From NCBI RefSeq assembly GCF_030268885.1, contig NZ_BSSA01000028.1, forward strand, positions 1-64,000: DNA of 64,000 nt, in the 5' to 3' direction. Both the position numbers and the translations under genes were made by a program. Below are positions 25,387 through 34,270 of the stretch, piece by piece (the stretch's first letter is position 1; every line of letters begins with the position of its first letter). Source of the stretch: Kitasatospora phosalacinea (lineage in GTDB: Bacteria; Actinomycetota; Actinomycetes; Streptomycetales; Streptomycetaceae). The notes beneath the pieces were generated by a model. That model was not told the origin of the DNA. It searched no databases and saw only the letters and a list, made by a program, of their open reading frames with translations.

Positions 25387-27096
25387 TCAGTCCTCGGTGT
25401 CGTGGCTGAGGGCGGCGTTGCGGAGGGCGCGCAGGCGGTGCAGCAGCAGGTCGTCTCCGGTGCCGAAGTGCTCGTGCAGCAGGCGGTACTCGGCGTACAG
25501 GGCGTCGTAGGCGTCGGCGCGGGCCTCGTCCGGGAGGTAGGCGTGGCGCTGGACGCGGCCCATCGCGGCGGCGGCGGCCCGCACGTCGGGGTAGGCCCCG
25601 GCGGCGACGGCCGCGTGGATCGCCGAGCCGAGGGCCGGGCCCTGGGCGGAGACGGCGAGCGAGACCGGGCGGCGCAGCACGTCCGCGTAGATCTGCATCA
25701 GCAGGGCGTTCTTCTTCAGGCCGCCGGTGACGACGAACTCGGTGACCGGGACGCCGCCGCCTTCCAGGGCCTCGACGATGGTGCGGGTGCCGTAGGCGGT
25801 GGCCTCCAGCAGGGCGCGGTAGACGTCCTCGGGGCGGGTGGCCAGGGTCAGGCCCGCGATGACGCCGGAGAGGTGGTGGTCGACCAGGGTGGAGCGGTTG
25901 CCGTTCATCCAGTCGAGTGCGACCAGGCCGTGCGCGCCCACGCGCTGCGCGGCGGCCTTGCGGGTGAGCAGCTGGTGGGCGTCCTCGCCGTTGGCCTCGG
26001 CCTCGGCGAGGTAGTCGGCGGGCAGGCCCTGGCGCAGCCACCAGGCGAAGATGTCGCCGACCGCGGACTGCCCGGCCTCGTAGCCGAAGGCGCCCTCGGC
26101 GATGCCGCCGTCGACGACCCCGCAGATGCCGGGGACGTCGGCCAGGGCGGGGCCGTTGACGACGTGGCAGGTGGAGGTGCCCATGATCGCCAGCAGCTTG
26201 CCGTTGTCGACGGCCTGGGCGGCGGGGGCGGCGACGTGCGCGTCCACGTTCCCCGCGGCGACCGCGATGCCCTCGGGCAGGCCGGTCCAGGCGGCGGCCT
26301 CGGCGGTCAGCGAGCCGACCCGCGAGCCCAGCGCGGCCAGGCCGTCCGGGTGCTCCAGCTTGGTGCGGGCGAAGTCCGCGAACTCCGGGTGCAGGGCGGC
26401 CAGGTACTCCTCGGACGGGTAGCCGCCGTCCTGGAAGATGCCCTTGTACCCGGCGGTGCAGGTGTTGCGGGACTCGGCGCCGGTCAGCTGCCAGACGATC
26501 CAGTCGGCGGCCTCGATCCAGCGCTCGCACGCCGCGTAGACGGCCGGGTCCTCCTCCAGCACCTGCAGGGCCTTGGCGAACTGCCACTCGGCGGAGATCT
26601 TGCCGCCGTAGCGGTGGATCCACTTCTCGCCGCGGGCGTGCGCCAGGGCGTTGATCCGGTCGGCCTGACCCTGGGCGGCGTGGTGCTTCCACAGCTTGGG
26701 CCAGGCGTGCGGGCGCCCGGCCCACTCGGGCAGCTCGGCCAGCGGGGTGCCGTCGGCCAGGGTCGGCAGCACCGTGCAGGCGGTGAAGTCGGTGGCGATG
26801 CCGATCACCGAGGCGGGGTCGACGCCCGAGGCCGCCAGCGCCTGCGGCACCGCGGTGCGCAGCACCTCGCGCCAGTCCTCCGGGTGCTGCAGCGCCCAGT
26901 CCGGCGGCAGACGGCGGGCGGTGCCGGGCAGGCGGTCCTCGATCACGGCGTGCGGGTAGGCGTGCACGGCGGTGCCGAGCTCCTCGCCGTCCCGCACCCG
27001 GACCACCACCGCGCGCCCCGACAGGGTGCCGAAGTCGATGCCGACGACGTATCTGTCCGGCTCGTTCGCCCGGTCGTGGTGGGGAGTGAAGCTCAC
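25387..27096 (-). CDS. araB: ribulokinase
   Basis: Encodes 569 residues of the FGGY kinase family, AraB type. The N-terminal VVGIDFGTLSGRAVVV binds phosphate. IATDFTACTVLP, GEKWIHRYGGKISAEW and the C-terminal FVVTGGLKKNALLMQIYADVL match the family. It phosphorylates L-ribulose with ATP. The GTG start (VSFTPHHDR) has AAGGAAGAG upstream. It follows the ABC permease by 247 bases with a hairpin between, so it may be read from the transporter promoter, from its own, or both. No LacI operator was seen immediately upstream. Confidence 0.96.
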   Translation of the reverse strand: MSFTPHHDRANEPDRYVVGIDFGTLSGRAVVVRVRDGEELGTAVHAYPHAVIEDRLPGTARRLPPDWALQHPEDWREVLRTAVPQALAASGVDPASVIGIATDFTACTVLPTLADGTPLAELPEWAGRPHAWPKLWKHHAAQGQADRINALAHARGEKWIHRYGGKISAEWQFAKALQVLEEDPAVYAACERWIEAADWIVWQLTGAESRNTCTAGYKGIFQDGGYPSEEYLAALHPEFADFARTKLEHPDGLAALGSRVGSLTAEAAAWTGLPEGIAVAAGNVDAHVAAPAAQAVDNGKLLAIMGTSTCHVVNGPALADVPGICGVVDGGIAEGAFGYEAGQSAVGDIFAWWLRQGLPADYLAEAEANGEDAHQLLTRKAAAQRVGAHGLVALDWMNGNRSTLVDHHLSGVIAGLTLATRPEDVYRALLEATAYGTRTIVEALEGGGVPVTEFVVTGGLKKNALLMQIYADVLRRPVSLAVSAQGPALGSAIHAAVAAGAYPDVRAAAAAMGRVQRHAYLPDEARADAYDALYAEYRLLHEHFGTGDDLLLHRLRALRNAALSHDTED

Positions 27097-27140
27097 TGTC
27101 TCTTCCTTGGCGTGGGGTGGGGGCGTGAACGGTGGGTTGG

Positions 27141-27181
27141 CGGCCGCCGGCGGTTTCCGCGCCGTTGCGGGCCGGCGGCCG
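27141..27181 (-). terminator. hairpin between the ABC permease and araB
   Basis: Eleven-base arms CGGCCGCCGGC (27141-27151) and GCCGGCGGCCG (27171-27181) with a 19-base loop. It could partially terminate transporter transcripts or act in RNA processing. The loop is long, so this call is weak. Confidence 0.35.
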
Positions 27182-27343
27182 ACCGGTGTCCCGTCGTCGC
27201 CTGTTGGGAGGGCGGACGGGAGCCGCGCGGTCCGTCCGACGAAGCGGGGGGCCGGACGGTTCGGCGGTGTTCGGGAGGTGGTGCCCGCGGGGATCCGCGA
27301 CGCAGGCGGCGGAGCCCGGCGGGCCGTCAGTGCCGAGCGGCGG

Positions 27344-28315
27344 TCAGCGGCGGCGGGCGGTGATCAGGCGCTGCAGGACGATGAAGACGAACAGCAGGGC
27401 GCCGATGACGATCCGGGTCCACCAGGAGCTGAGGGTGCCCTGGAAGCTGATCACGGTCTGGATCAGGCCGAGCACCAGCACGCCGAGCAGGGTGCCCAGC
27501 AGGTAGCCGGAGCCGCCGGTCAGCAGGGTGCCGCCGATGACGACCGCGGCGATCGCGTCGAGTTCCAGGCCCACCGCGTGCAGGCCGTAGCCGGACAGCA
27601 TGTAGAAGGTGAGCAGGACGCCGCCGAGCGCGGAGCAGAAGCCGCTGATCGCGTACACGGTGGTCTTGGTGCGCTGCACCGGCAGGCCCATCAGCAGCGC
27701 GGACTGCTCGCTGCCGCCGAGCGCGTACACGTTGCGGCCGAGCTTGGTGTAGTGCAGGACCACGAACCCGGCGGCGACCACCAGCAGGGCGATCAGGGCG
27801 CTGGGCGAGACGAACAGGTCGCCGAGCGGGATCCGGGTCTGTGCCATGGAGGTGTACGTCGGGTCGGTGATGGAGATCGACTCGACGCTGATCGTGTAGC
27901 ACAGGCCGCGGGCCAGGAACATGCCGGCCAGGGTGACGATGAACGGCTGGATCTCGAAGACGTGGATGATCCAGCCCATCACCCAGCCGCCGGCGGTGCC
28001 CATCAGCAGGACCAGCGGGATCACCAGGAACGGCGACCAGCCGTGCTCCTCGACCAGCCAGGCGGAGACCATGGTGGACAGGGCGACCACCGCGCCGACC
28101 GACAGGTCGATGCCGCCGGTGAGGATCACGAAGGTCATGCCGACCGCGACGACCAGCAGGAAGGCGTTGTCGATCAGCAGGTTGAGCACGACCTGGCCGG
28201 AGAAGAAGCCCTCGTACTGCACCGAGCCGATGCTGAACATCGACACCAGCAGGACCGCGGTGACCAGCAGCGGGATCTGCCCGCGCAGGCGGGTCAGCAG
28301 GGCGTGGGCGTTCAT
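27344..28315 (-). CDS. sugar ABC transporter permease (YjfF-like)
   Basis: Encodes 323 residues with about ten hydrophobic segments of the RbsC/BPD_transp_2 family. The ILTGGIDLSVGAVVAL block is the cytoplasmic-loop signature, and VIGGTLLTGGSGYLLGTLLG is the second conserved block. It most resembles the YjfF half of the E. coli YtfQRT-YjfF galactofuranose importer. It pairs with the permease at 28312, whose stop overlaps its ATG by 4 bases (ATGA). The neighbouring araBAD suggests L-arabinose, perhaps in furanose form. Confidence 0.92.
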   Translation of the reverse strand: MNAHALLTRLRGQIPLLVTAVLLVSMFSIGSVQYEGFFSGQVVLNLLIDNAFLLVVAVGMTFVILTGGIDLSVGAVVALSTMVSAWLVEEHGWSPFLVIPLVLLMGTAGGWVMGWIIHVFEIQPFIVTLAGMFLARGLCYTISVESISITDPTYTSMAQTRIPLGDLFVSPSALIALLVVAAGFVVLHYTKLGRNVYALGGSEQSALLMGLPVQRTKTTVYAISGFCSALGGVLLTFYMLSGYGLHAVGLELDAIAAVVIGGTLLTGGSGYLLGTLLGVLVLGLIQTVISFQGTLSSWWTRIVIGALLFVFIVLQRLITARRR

Positions 28316-29397
28316 GCGCCGACCTCCCGGTTGGTGGGGGCCGCGGCGTGCGACCGGGTGGTGCGCCGGGTGCGGGCGCCGCGGGCGGCGAGCTTGGCGC
28401 GGAAGGCGGGCGACTGGATCAGGCAGACCACGATGACCACGAACGCCTTGAACACCAGGGTGGTCTCCGGCGGGATGCCGATGGTGTAGACGGTGGTGGA
28501 GAGGGTCTGGATGATGAGCGCGCCCAGGACGGTGCCGCCGATCGAGAACCGGCCGCCGTTGAGCGAGGTCCCGCCGAGCACGACCGCGAGGATGGCGTCC
28601 AGCTCGATCCACAGTCCGGCGTTGTTGCCGTCGGCGGCCGAGACGTTGGAGGAGACCATCAGGCCGGCCAGCGCCGCGCACAGCGCGCTGAACACGTAGA
28701 CCAGGGCGACCAGGCGCATCGCCCGGATGCCGACCAGCCGGCTGGCGACCGGGTTGCCGCCGACCGACTCCAGCAGCAGGCCGAGCGCGGTGGAGCGGGT
28801 CAGCAGCACGGTGGCCAGCACCACCAGGGCGCTGAGCAGGATCGCGAACGGCATGGTCAGCCAGTAGCCGCCGCCGATCATCTTGTACGGGTCGCTGGTG
28901 ACGGTGATGATCTGGCCGTCGGTGATCAGCTGGGCGACGCCGCGTCCGGCGACCATCAGGATCAGGGTGGCGATGATCGGCTGGACGCCGGCCTTGGCCA
29001 CCAGCAGTCCGTTGACGGTGCCGAGCAGGACCGCGGTGCCGAGCGCGATGCCCAGGGCGGTCAGCACGGTGCCGAGGCTGCCCGGGTCGCTGGACTCGCT
29101 GATGTGCAGGCAGGCCAGGGCGCCGGAGATCGCGACGGTGGAGCCGACCGAGAGGTCGATGCCGCCGGTGGCGATCACCAGGGTCATGCCCAGGGAGACC
29201 AGGATCAGCGGGGCGCCGAAGTGCAGGATGTCGATCAGGGAGCCGTAGAGGTGGCCCCCCTGGAGGCGGACGGCGAAGAAGTCGGGGGTGAAGGCGAGGT
29301 TGGCGACCAGGAGCACCGCCAGCACCACGGCCGGCCAGAACAGCCGGGACCGGGTCACCGCCTTCACCGGGCTCGTCGCCGCTGCTGCCGTACTCAT
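28312..29397 (-). CDS. sugar ABC transporter permease (YtfT-like)
   Basis: Encodes 361 residues, a membrane permease of the RbsC family with IATGGIDLSVGSTVAISG and VLGGTSLNGGRFSIGGTVLG as signature blocks. The tail is basic (about 330-361). It is the first of two permeases, resembling YtfT. The ATG at 29397 has a GAGGTGGG site and overlaps the stop of a 26-codon ORF (ATGA). A start further upstream would run through that ORF's repeat sequence in another frame. Confidence 0.92.
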   Translation of the reverse strand: MSTAAAATSPVKAVTRSRLFWPAVVLAVLLVANLAFTPDFFAVRLQGGHLYGSLIDILHFGAPLILVSLGMTLVIATGGIDLSVGSTVAISGALACLHISESSDPGSLGTVLTALGIALGTAVLLGTVNGLLVAKAGVQPIIATLILMVAGRGVAQLITDGQIITVTSDPYKMIGGGYWLTMPFAILLSALVVLATVLLTRSTALGLLLESVGGNPVASRLVGIRAMRLVALVYVFSALCAALAGLMVSSNVSAADGNNAGLWIELDAILAVVLGGTSLNGGRFSIGGTVLGALIIQTLSTTVYTIGIPPETTLVFKAFVVIVVCLIQSPAFRAKLAARGARTRRTTRSHAAAPTNREVGA

Positions 29398-29474
29398 GCG
29401 CCCACCTCGCTGCGCTCGGCGGAGGCATTCGCCCACACGCACTTGTTGGTGATTCGCTCGCTGCGCTCGCTCAT
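29394..29474 (-). CDS. 26-codon ORF overlapping both neighbours in the ABC operon
   Basis: A short frame starting MSERSERITN and ending ERSEVGA. Its ATG overlaps the ATPase stop by ATGA, and its TGA overlaps the permease start by ATGA. It fills exactly the gap between the two genes in a third frame, with a GGAG site 8 bases upstream. It carries two copies of CTCGCTGCGCTCG, an element I recall as frequent between Streptomyces genes. It may be a real micropeptide, or a translated spacer that passes ribosomes from one gene to the next. Confidence 0.4.
   Translation of the reverse strand: MSERSERITNKCVWANASAERSEVGA
29406..29469. repeat. direct repeat CTCGCTGCGCTCG, two copies
   Basis: The same 13-base sequence occurs at 29406-29418 and 29457-29469, inside the 26-codon ORF between ABC genes. 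Each copy encodes the SERSE-like segment on the minus strand. The element itself is nearly palindromic (CGAGCGCAGCGAG). Confidence 0.8.
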
Positions 29475-30991
29475 GCGTGGGCTCCGCTCGCGATGGTGGC
29501 CATGATGCGCTCCGGGGTGAGTGCGCCGTCGTTGTCGAGCTGGGCGACCATCCGGTGGTCGCGCAGCACGCCGACCCGGTGGCTGAGCCGCAGCACCTCC
29601 TCCAGTTCGGCGGAGATGAACAGCACCGCCATGCCGTCCTCGGCGAGGTTCGCCACCAGCTTCTGGATCTCGGCCTTGGCGCCGATGTCGATGCCGCGGG
29701 TGGGCTCGTCCAGGATCAGCAGCTTGGGGTCGGTGATCAGCCAGCGGGCGAGCAGCACCTTCTGCTGGTTGCCGCCGCTGAGGTTGCGCACCAGTGCCTC
29801 GGGGTTGCCGGGGCGGATGTCCAGGGCGCGGATCCACTTCAGCGCGTAGGCGTCCTGCGCGGTGCGCGAGAGCGGGCGGGTCCAGCCGCGGGCGGCCTGC
29901 AGGGCCAGCACGATGTTCTCGCGGACGGTCAGTTCGCCGACCAGGCCCTCGGTCTTGCGGTTCTCCGAGCAGAACGCGATGCCGCGGGCGATCGCGTCGC
30001 GCGGGGTGCGCAGCGCGGCCACCTCACCTTCGATCCGCACGGTGCCGCCGTCGTTCTGGTCGGCGCCGAACAGCAGCCGGGCGGCCTCGGTCCGCCCGGA
30101 GCCGAGCAGCCCGGCCAGGCCGACCACCTCGCCGGGGCGGATGTCGAGGTCGTACGGTTCGACGGCGCCGCGGCGGGTGAGCCGGTCGGCCTGCAGGAAC
30201 GCCTTGCCGGTGGGGGCGGTGCGTTCGCGCCGCTTGCCGCCGCCGAGCTGGTCGAGTCCGGCGAGCTCGGAGCCGATCATCCGGGAGACGAGTTCGACCT
30301 GGTTCAGCTCGCTGGTCAGGTACTCGCCCTCCAGGCGGCCGTTGCGCAGCACGGTCATCCGGTCGCAGATCTCGTAGATCTGGTCGAGGAAGTGCGAGAC
30401 GAACAGGATCGCCACGCCCTGGTCGCGCAGGCGCCGCATGACGGTGAAGAGCTGGCGGACCTCGTCGCGGTCCAGGCTGGAGGTCGGCTCGTCCAGGATC
30501 AGGACCTTGGCGGAGACGTCGACCGCGCGGACGATCGCCACCAGCTGCTGGACGGCGATGGAGTAGCTGTTCAGCGGCGCGTTGACGTCGATGTCCAGGT
30601 CGATCCCGCGGACCAGTTCGGCGGCCCGGCGGCGCATCGCCGACCAGTCGATCAGGCCGAAGCGGCGGGGTTCGCGGCCGATGAAGATGTTCTCCGCGAC
30701 CGACAGGTTCGGGCAGAGGTTCACCTCCTGGTAGACCGTGCTGATGCCGATCTGCTGGGCCTGCAGCGGCCCGGTGACCCGCACCTGCTCGCCGGCCAGT
30801 TCGACCTCGCCGCCGTCCGACTGGTAGACGCCGGTGAGCACCTTGATCAGGGTGGACTTCCCGGCGCCGTTCTCCCCCATCAGGGCGTGCACCTCGCCGG
30901 GGAAGAGCCGGAAGTCGACCCCGTCCAGCGCCACCACCCCGGGGAACTCCTTGCGGATCCCCCGGACTTCCAGGACCGGTTGCTGCCGCAC
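29471..30991 (-). CDS. sugar ABC transporter ATP-binding protein (YtfR/RbsA-like)
   Basis: Encodes 506 residues, a fused pair of ABC domains as in RbsA, AraG and YtfR. Domain 1 (about 5-240) has Walker A GENGAGKST and Walker B LILDEPTSSLD. Its signature is replaced by YSIAVQQLVAI. Domain 2 (about 255-500) has a degenerate Walker A GLLGSGRTE, an intact signature NLSGGNQQKVLLARWL and Walker B LILDEPTRGID. Such asymmetry is normal for this family. GTG 30991 (VRQQPVLEV) has a GAGGAG site at spacing 9. It energises the two downstream permeases and starts 65 bases after the binding-protein gene. Confidence 0.94.
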   Translation of the reverse strand: MRQQPVLEVRGIRKEFPGVVALDGVDFRLFPGEVHALMGENGAGKSTLIKVLTGVYQSDGGEVELAGEQVRVTGPLQAQQIGISTVYQEVNLCPNLSVAENIFIGREPRRFGLIDWSAMRRRAAELVRGIDLDIDVNAPLNSYSIAVQQLVAIVRAVDVSAKVLILDEPTSSLDRDEVRQLFTVMRRLRDQGVAILFVSHFLDQIYEICDRMTVLRNGRLEGEYLTSELNQVELVSRMIGSELAGLDQLGGGKRRERTAPTGKAFLQADRLTRRGAVEPYDLDIRPGEVVGLAGLLGSGRTEAARLLFGADQNDGGTVRIEGEVAALRTPRDAIARGIAFCSENRKTEGLVGELTVRENIVLALQAARGWTRPLSRTAQDAYALKWIRALDIRPGNPEALVRNLSGGNQQKVLLARWLITDPKLLILDEPTRGIDIGAKAEIQKLVANLAEDGMAVLFISAELEEVLRLSHRVGVLRDHRMVAQLDNDGALTPERIMATIASGAHA

Positions 30992-31056
30992 CCCGGTTCT
31001 CCTCTCGTGTCTCCCGTGCCGGGCCGCCCGCGGGCGGCCCGGCACGGCGGGGTGGA

Positions 31057-32040
31057 TCAGTACTGGCGGTTCGGCAGGGCCGCGGTGGCCTGCTCGGGGG
31101 TGAAGGTGCCCTCCTCGGTCTTGATCCGGCGCGGCACGCTCTCACCCGCCTTGACCTTCTTCACCAGGTCCATCAGCTGGTCGCCCAGCAGCGGGTTGCA
31201 CTCGACGTCGTAGTTGATCTTGCCCTGGCTCATCGCGCTCAGGGCGTCCTTGACGCCGTCCACGGAGACGATCTTGATGTCGGTGCCGGGCTTCTTGCCG
31301 GCCTCCTCGATCGCCTGGATCGCGCCGAGCGCCATGTCGTCGTTGTGCGCGTACAGCACGTCGATCTTGGGCTGGGACTTCAGGAAGGCCTGCATGACCT
31401 CCTTGCCCTTGGCGCGGGTGAAGTCGCCGGTCTGCGAGGCGACGACCTTGAACTTCGGCTCGCCCTTGATGGCGTCCGCGAAGCCGGACTTGCGGTCGTT
31501 GGCGGGCGCGGAGCCGGTGGTGCCCTCCAGCTGGACGATGTTCACGTCGCCACCGGCGGACGCGTACTCCTTGACCAGCCAGTCGCCGGCCTTCTTGCCC
31601 TCCTCGACGAAGTCGGAGCCGAGGAAGGAGACGTACAGCGACTCGTCCTTGGAGTCCACCGCGCGGTCGGTCAGGATGACCGGGATGTGCGCGTCCTTGG
31701 CCTCCTTGAGGACGGTGTCCCAACCCGACTCGACCACCGGCGAGAAGGCGATCACGTCGACCTTCTGCTGGATGAACGAGCGGATCGCCTTGATCTGGTT
31801 CTCCTGCTTCTGCTGCGCGTCGGAGAACTTCAGCTCGATGCCGGCCTTCTTCGCCGACTCCTGGATCGACTTGGTGTTGGCGGTGCGCCAACCGCTCTCC
31901 GCGCCGACCTGGGAGAAGCCCACGACGAGCTTGTGACCGGCACCCTTGTCGGCGGAACCGCCGCCGCCGCCGGAACCGCAGGCGGTGAGGACGGCGACCA
32001 TCGCACCGGCGACCAGGGCCGCCGCAGCTCTCTTGGACAT
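31057..32040 (-). CDS. sugar ABC transporter substrate-binding lipoprotein (YtfQ-like)
   Basis: Encodes 327 residues. A lipoprotein signal (MSKRAAAALVAGAMVAVLTAC) ends in lipobox LTAC, with Cys21 as anchor. The mature protein is a periplasmic-binding-protein type 1 fold: LVVGFSQVGAESGWR near the N-terminus, FSPVVESGW, ILTDRAVD, and YAHNDDMALGAIQAIEEAG at the hinge. These blocks are close to YtfQ, the E. coli galactofuranose-binding protein. As the first gene of the ABC-ara run, with LacI-type operators at 32211 and 32355, it most likely binds L-arabinose or short arabinosides. Confidence 0.93.
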   Translation of the reverse strand: MSKRAAAALVAGAMVAVLTACGSGGGGGSADKGAGHKLVVGFSQVGAESGWRTANTKSIQESAKKAGIELKFSDAQQKQENQIKAIRSFIQQKVDVIAFSPVVESGWDTVLKEAKDAHIPVILTDRAVDSKDESLYVSFLGSDFVEEGKKAGDWLVKEYASAGGDVNIVQLEGTTGSAPANDRKSGFADAIKGEPKFKVVASQTGDFTRAKGKEVMQAFLKSQPKIDVLYAHNDDMALGAIQAIEEAGKKPGTDIKIVSVDGVKDALSAMSQGKINYDVECNPLLGDQLMDLVKKVKAGESVPRRIKTEEGTFTPEQATAALPNRQY

Positions 32041-32210
32041 GTGGGACTTCCTCTCGGGTTCGTCGAGCGCACGGACGGCGGGGCCGGCCGGGCGTCCACG
32101 GGGTGGGGTGTACGAGGGGGCGAGACGACCGGATCGGGGTGCGACCGGGGAAGGCGCTCCGTCTCGTCCGGGTGAACGCGGTGTGGCGGCGCCGTTTCGC
32201 TTGAGGGAGA

Positions 32211-32226
32211 TTGTTAGCGCTAACAA
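32211..32226. promoter_or_regulatory. LacI-type operator (perfect palindrome)
   Basis: TTGTTAGCGCTAACAA, identical to the sites at 5453 and 53423. It is 171 bases upstream of the sugar-binding-protein gene and lies on its side of the divergent region. Confidence 0.92.
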
Positions 32227-32354
32227 TCAGGATCGACAACCCAAGTAACCGCCCGTTATCCAATCTTGACCGACTCCGGGGCCGCGGGGACGCCCTTCTT
32301 GACACCCCTCCCCCGCCGGTGCTTTTCTCCGTGCCACAGCCGGTTCCCCGCTAG

Positions 32355-32370
32355 TTGTGAGCGCTAACAG
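32355..32370. promoter_or_regulatory. LacI-type operator (two mismatches)
   Basis: TTGTGAGCGCTAACAG, a variant of the palindrome, 125 bases upstream of the GH62 start. With the 32211 site it could let one repressor control both divergent units. Confidence 0.8.
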
Positions 32371-32494
32371 ACAGCACCCGGCTCCCCCACCCAGGGCCCG
32401 GCTCACGCCGACCGCACGCACCGTGCCGCGATCCGTCCCCGGATCACGTGCCGAGGTCGGCCCGGCCCTGCCCCCACCCCGTAAGAAGGTGCAC

Positions 32495-34042
32495 ATGAAT
32501 GCTCGCAGTGGGGCCCGCCGGGCCCTGCCCGGGCGAGGCTGGCGGTCGCGGCTGGCCGCGGTCCTGTCGGTGGTCTTCCTGGCCGGCTTCCTGGTCGCCG
32601 TGGACACCGGCGGCGCCCAGGCCGCGACCGTCGACACGGCCAAGTGGTACGTGCTGGTCAACCGCAACAGCGGCAAGGCCCTGGACGACTACAACTTCGC
32701 CACCGCCAACGGCTCCGCGGTGGTCCAGTGGGCCCGCTCCGACAACCAGGCCCAGCAGTGGCGCTTCCTGGACTCCGGCAGCGGCTGGTACCGGCTGCAG
32801 AACCGCAACTCCGGCAAGGTGCTGGACAACTACAACTGGTCGACCGCCGACGGCGCCGACTTCGTCCAGTGGAGCGACCTGAACGCCGCCAACCAGCAGT
32901 TCCAGCTCGCCGACTCGGCGGGCGGCTACGTCCGGCTGCTGAACCGCAACAGCGGCAAGGCGCTGGAGGTCCAGGGCGCGTCCACCGCCGACGGCGGCAA
33001 GGTCGTCCAGTACACCGACTGGGGCGGCAGCAACCAGCAGTGGCAGCTCGTCCCGGTCGCGGACGCCTCCGGCACCACCGGCTCGCTCCCCTCGACCTTC
33101 CGCTGGAGCTCCAGCGGGGTGCTGGCCGGTCCGAAGCCCGACGCCGCGCACAGCGACATCGCGGCGATCAAGGACTTCTCGGTCATCCGGTACAACAACA
33201 AGTGGATCGTGTACGCGACCACCGCGAGCAGGACGGCCGGCTGGAGCCTGGAGCAGTTCAGCTTCTCCGACTGGTCCCAGGCGGCCGCCGCCACCCCCGT
33301 CTACCTGGACACCACCGCGGTCGGCAAGGGCTACCGGGCCGCCCCGCAGGTCTTCTACTTCGCCCCGCAGAACCTCTGGTACATGGTCTACCAGACCGGC
33401 CCGCCGACCTACTCCACCAGCACCGACCCGAGCAACCCGGCCGGCTGGTCGGCGCCGAGGACCTTCATCGGCACCGAGCCCGCGATCGTGACCCAGAACA
33501 AGGGCAACGGCACCTGGATCGACTTCTGGACGATCTGCGACAGCGCCAACTGCTACCTGTTCTTCGCCGACGACAACGGCCACATGTACCGGGCGCAGAC
33601 CACCCTGGCGAACTTCCCCAACGGCTTCGGCAACACCCAGCTGATCCTGTCGGACGCCCCCAACAACCTCTTCGAGGCCTCCAACGTGTACAGGATCCAG
33701 GGCCGTGACCAGTACCTGATGATCGTCGAGGCGATCGGCTCCACCGGCCGCCGCTACTTCCGCTCCTGGACCGCCCCCAGCCTCACCGGCACCTGGACCC
33801 CGCTCGCCTCCACCGAGTCCGAGCCGTTCGCCGGGCGCAACAACGTCACCTTCCCCGGCGGCGCCTGGACCCAGGACATCAGCCACGGCGAGATGGTCCG
33901 GGCGGGCAACGACCAGAGCCTGACCGTCAACCCCTGCAACCTGCAGTACGTCTACCAGGGGCTGGACCCGGCCGCCACCGGCGACTACCTCCAACTCCCC
34001 TACCGGATGGGCCTGCTGACGCAGACCAACAGCACCTGCTGA
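32495..34042 (+). CDS. secreted GH62 alpha-L-arabinofuranosidase with N-terminal ricin-type CBM13
   Basis: Encodes 515 residues. A long Sec signal peptide (hydrophobic LAAVLSVVFLAGFLVAV, cleavage near AQA) is followed by a ricin-type CBM13 trefoil (about 50-190) with three repeats of the NRNSGKALD kind and QQW motifs. The GH62 domain spans about 205-515. By family alignment from memory, the base is Asp227 (IKDFSVI) and the acid Glu394 (NNLFEASNVY). Other family motifs are FFADDNGHMYR and DISHGEMVR. It should release arabinose from arabinoxylan outside the cell. A LacI-type operator lies 125 bases upstream and a strong hairpin follows. Confidence 0.94.
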   Translation: MNARSGARRALPGRGWRSRLAAVLSVVFLAGFLVAVDTGGAQAATVDTAKWYVLVNRNSGKALDDYNFATANGSAVVQWARSDNQAQQWRFLDSGSGWYRLQNRNSGKVLDNYNWSTADGADFVQWSDLNAANQQFQLADSAGGYVRLLNRNSGKALEVQGASTADGGKVVQYTDWGGSNQQWQLVPVADASGTTGSLPSTFRWSSSGVLAGPKPDAAHSDIAAIKDFSVIRYNNKWIVYATTASRTAGWSLEQFSFSDWSQAAAATPVYLDTTAVGKGYRAAPQVFYFAPQNLWYMVYQTGPPTYSTSTDPSNPAGWSAPRTFIGTEPAIVTQNKGNGTWIDFWTICDSANCYLFFADDNGHMYRAQTTLANFPNGFGNTQLILSDAPNNLFEASNVYRIQGRDQYLMIVEAIGSTGRRYFRSWTAPSLTGTWTPLASTESEPFAGRNNVTFPGGAWTQDISHGEMVRAGNDQSLTVNPCNLQYVYQGLDPAATGDYLQLPYRMGLLTQTNSTC

Positions 34043-34064
34043 ACCCCCTTCCGGCACCCCCGCG

Positions 34065-34093
34065 GGGCCCGGCCGCCGAGCGCGGCCGGGCCC
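34065..34093 (+). terminator. hairpin downstream of GH62
   Basis: Perfect 12-base arms (34065-34076 and 34082-34093) with a 5-base loop, 22 bases after the GH62 stop and before the LacI gene's operator. Confidence 0.8.
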
Positions 34094-34138
34094 TTCGGCC
34101 GGTACCGGCGCTCCGGTCGGCCGCCCGTCCGACCCCGA

Positions 34139-34154
34139 TTGTGAGCGTGAACAA
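34139..34154. promoter_or_regulatory. LacI-type operator upstream of the regulator gene
   Basis: TTGTGAGCGTGAACAA, an imperfect copy of the arabinose palindrome, 117 bases before the LacI start. It suggests that the regulator controls its own gene. Confidence 0.75.
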
Positions 34155-34270
34155 ACGGAACGGGTACGCTTCTGGAGCACCGGCGCGTGACCTCCCACCG
34201 CTCTCCCCGCACCGCACGGGGCTGACCGGCCGCCCGGCGCACGTCCGCGGTCGGTGAGGAGTGGGTAGCG

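Larger units (their letters stand above)
32041..32494. other. 454-base divergent control region of the ABC operon and GH62
   Basis: No gene is visible. The region separates the binding-protein gene (minus) from the GH62 gene (plus). It holds two LacI-type operators centred 144 bases apart and a good -35 candidate TTGACA (32299-32304, plus strand). The 32220-32290 part is locally AT-richer than its surroundings. Confidence 0.7.
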
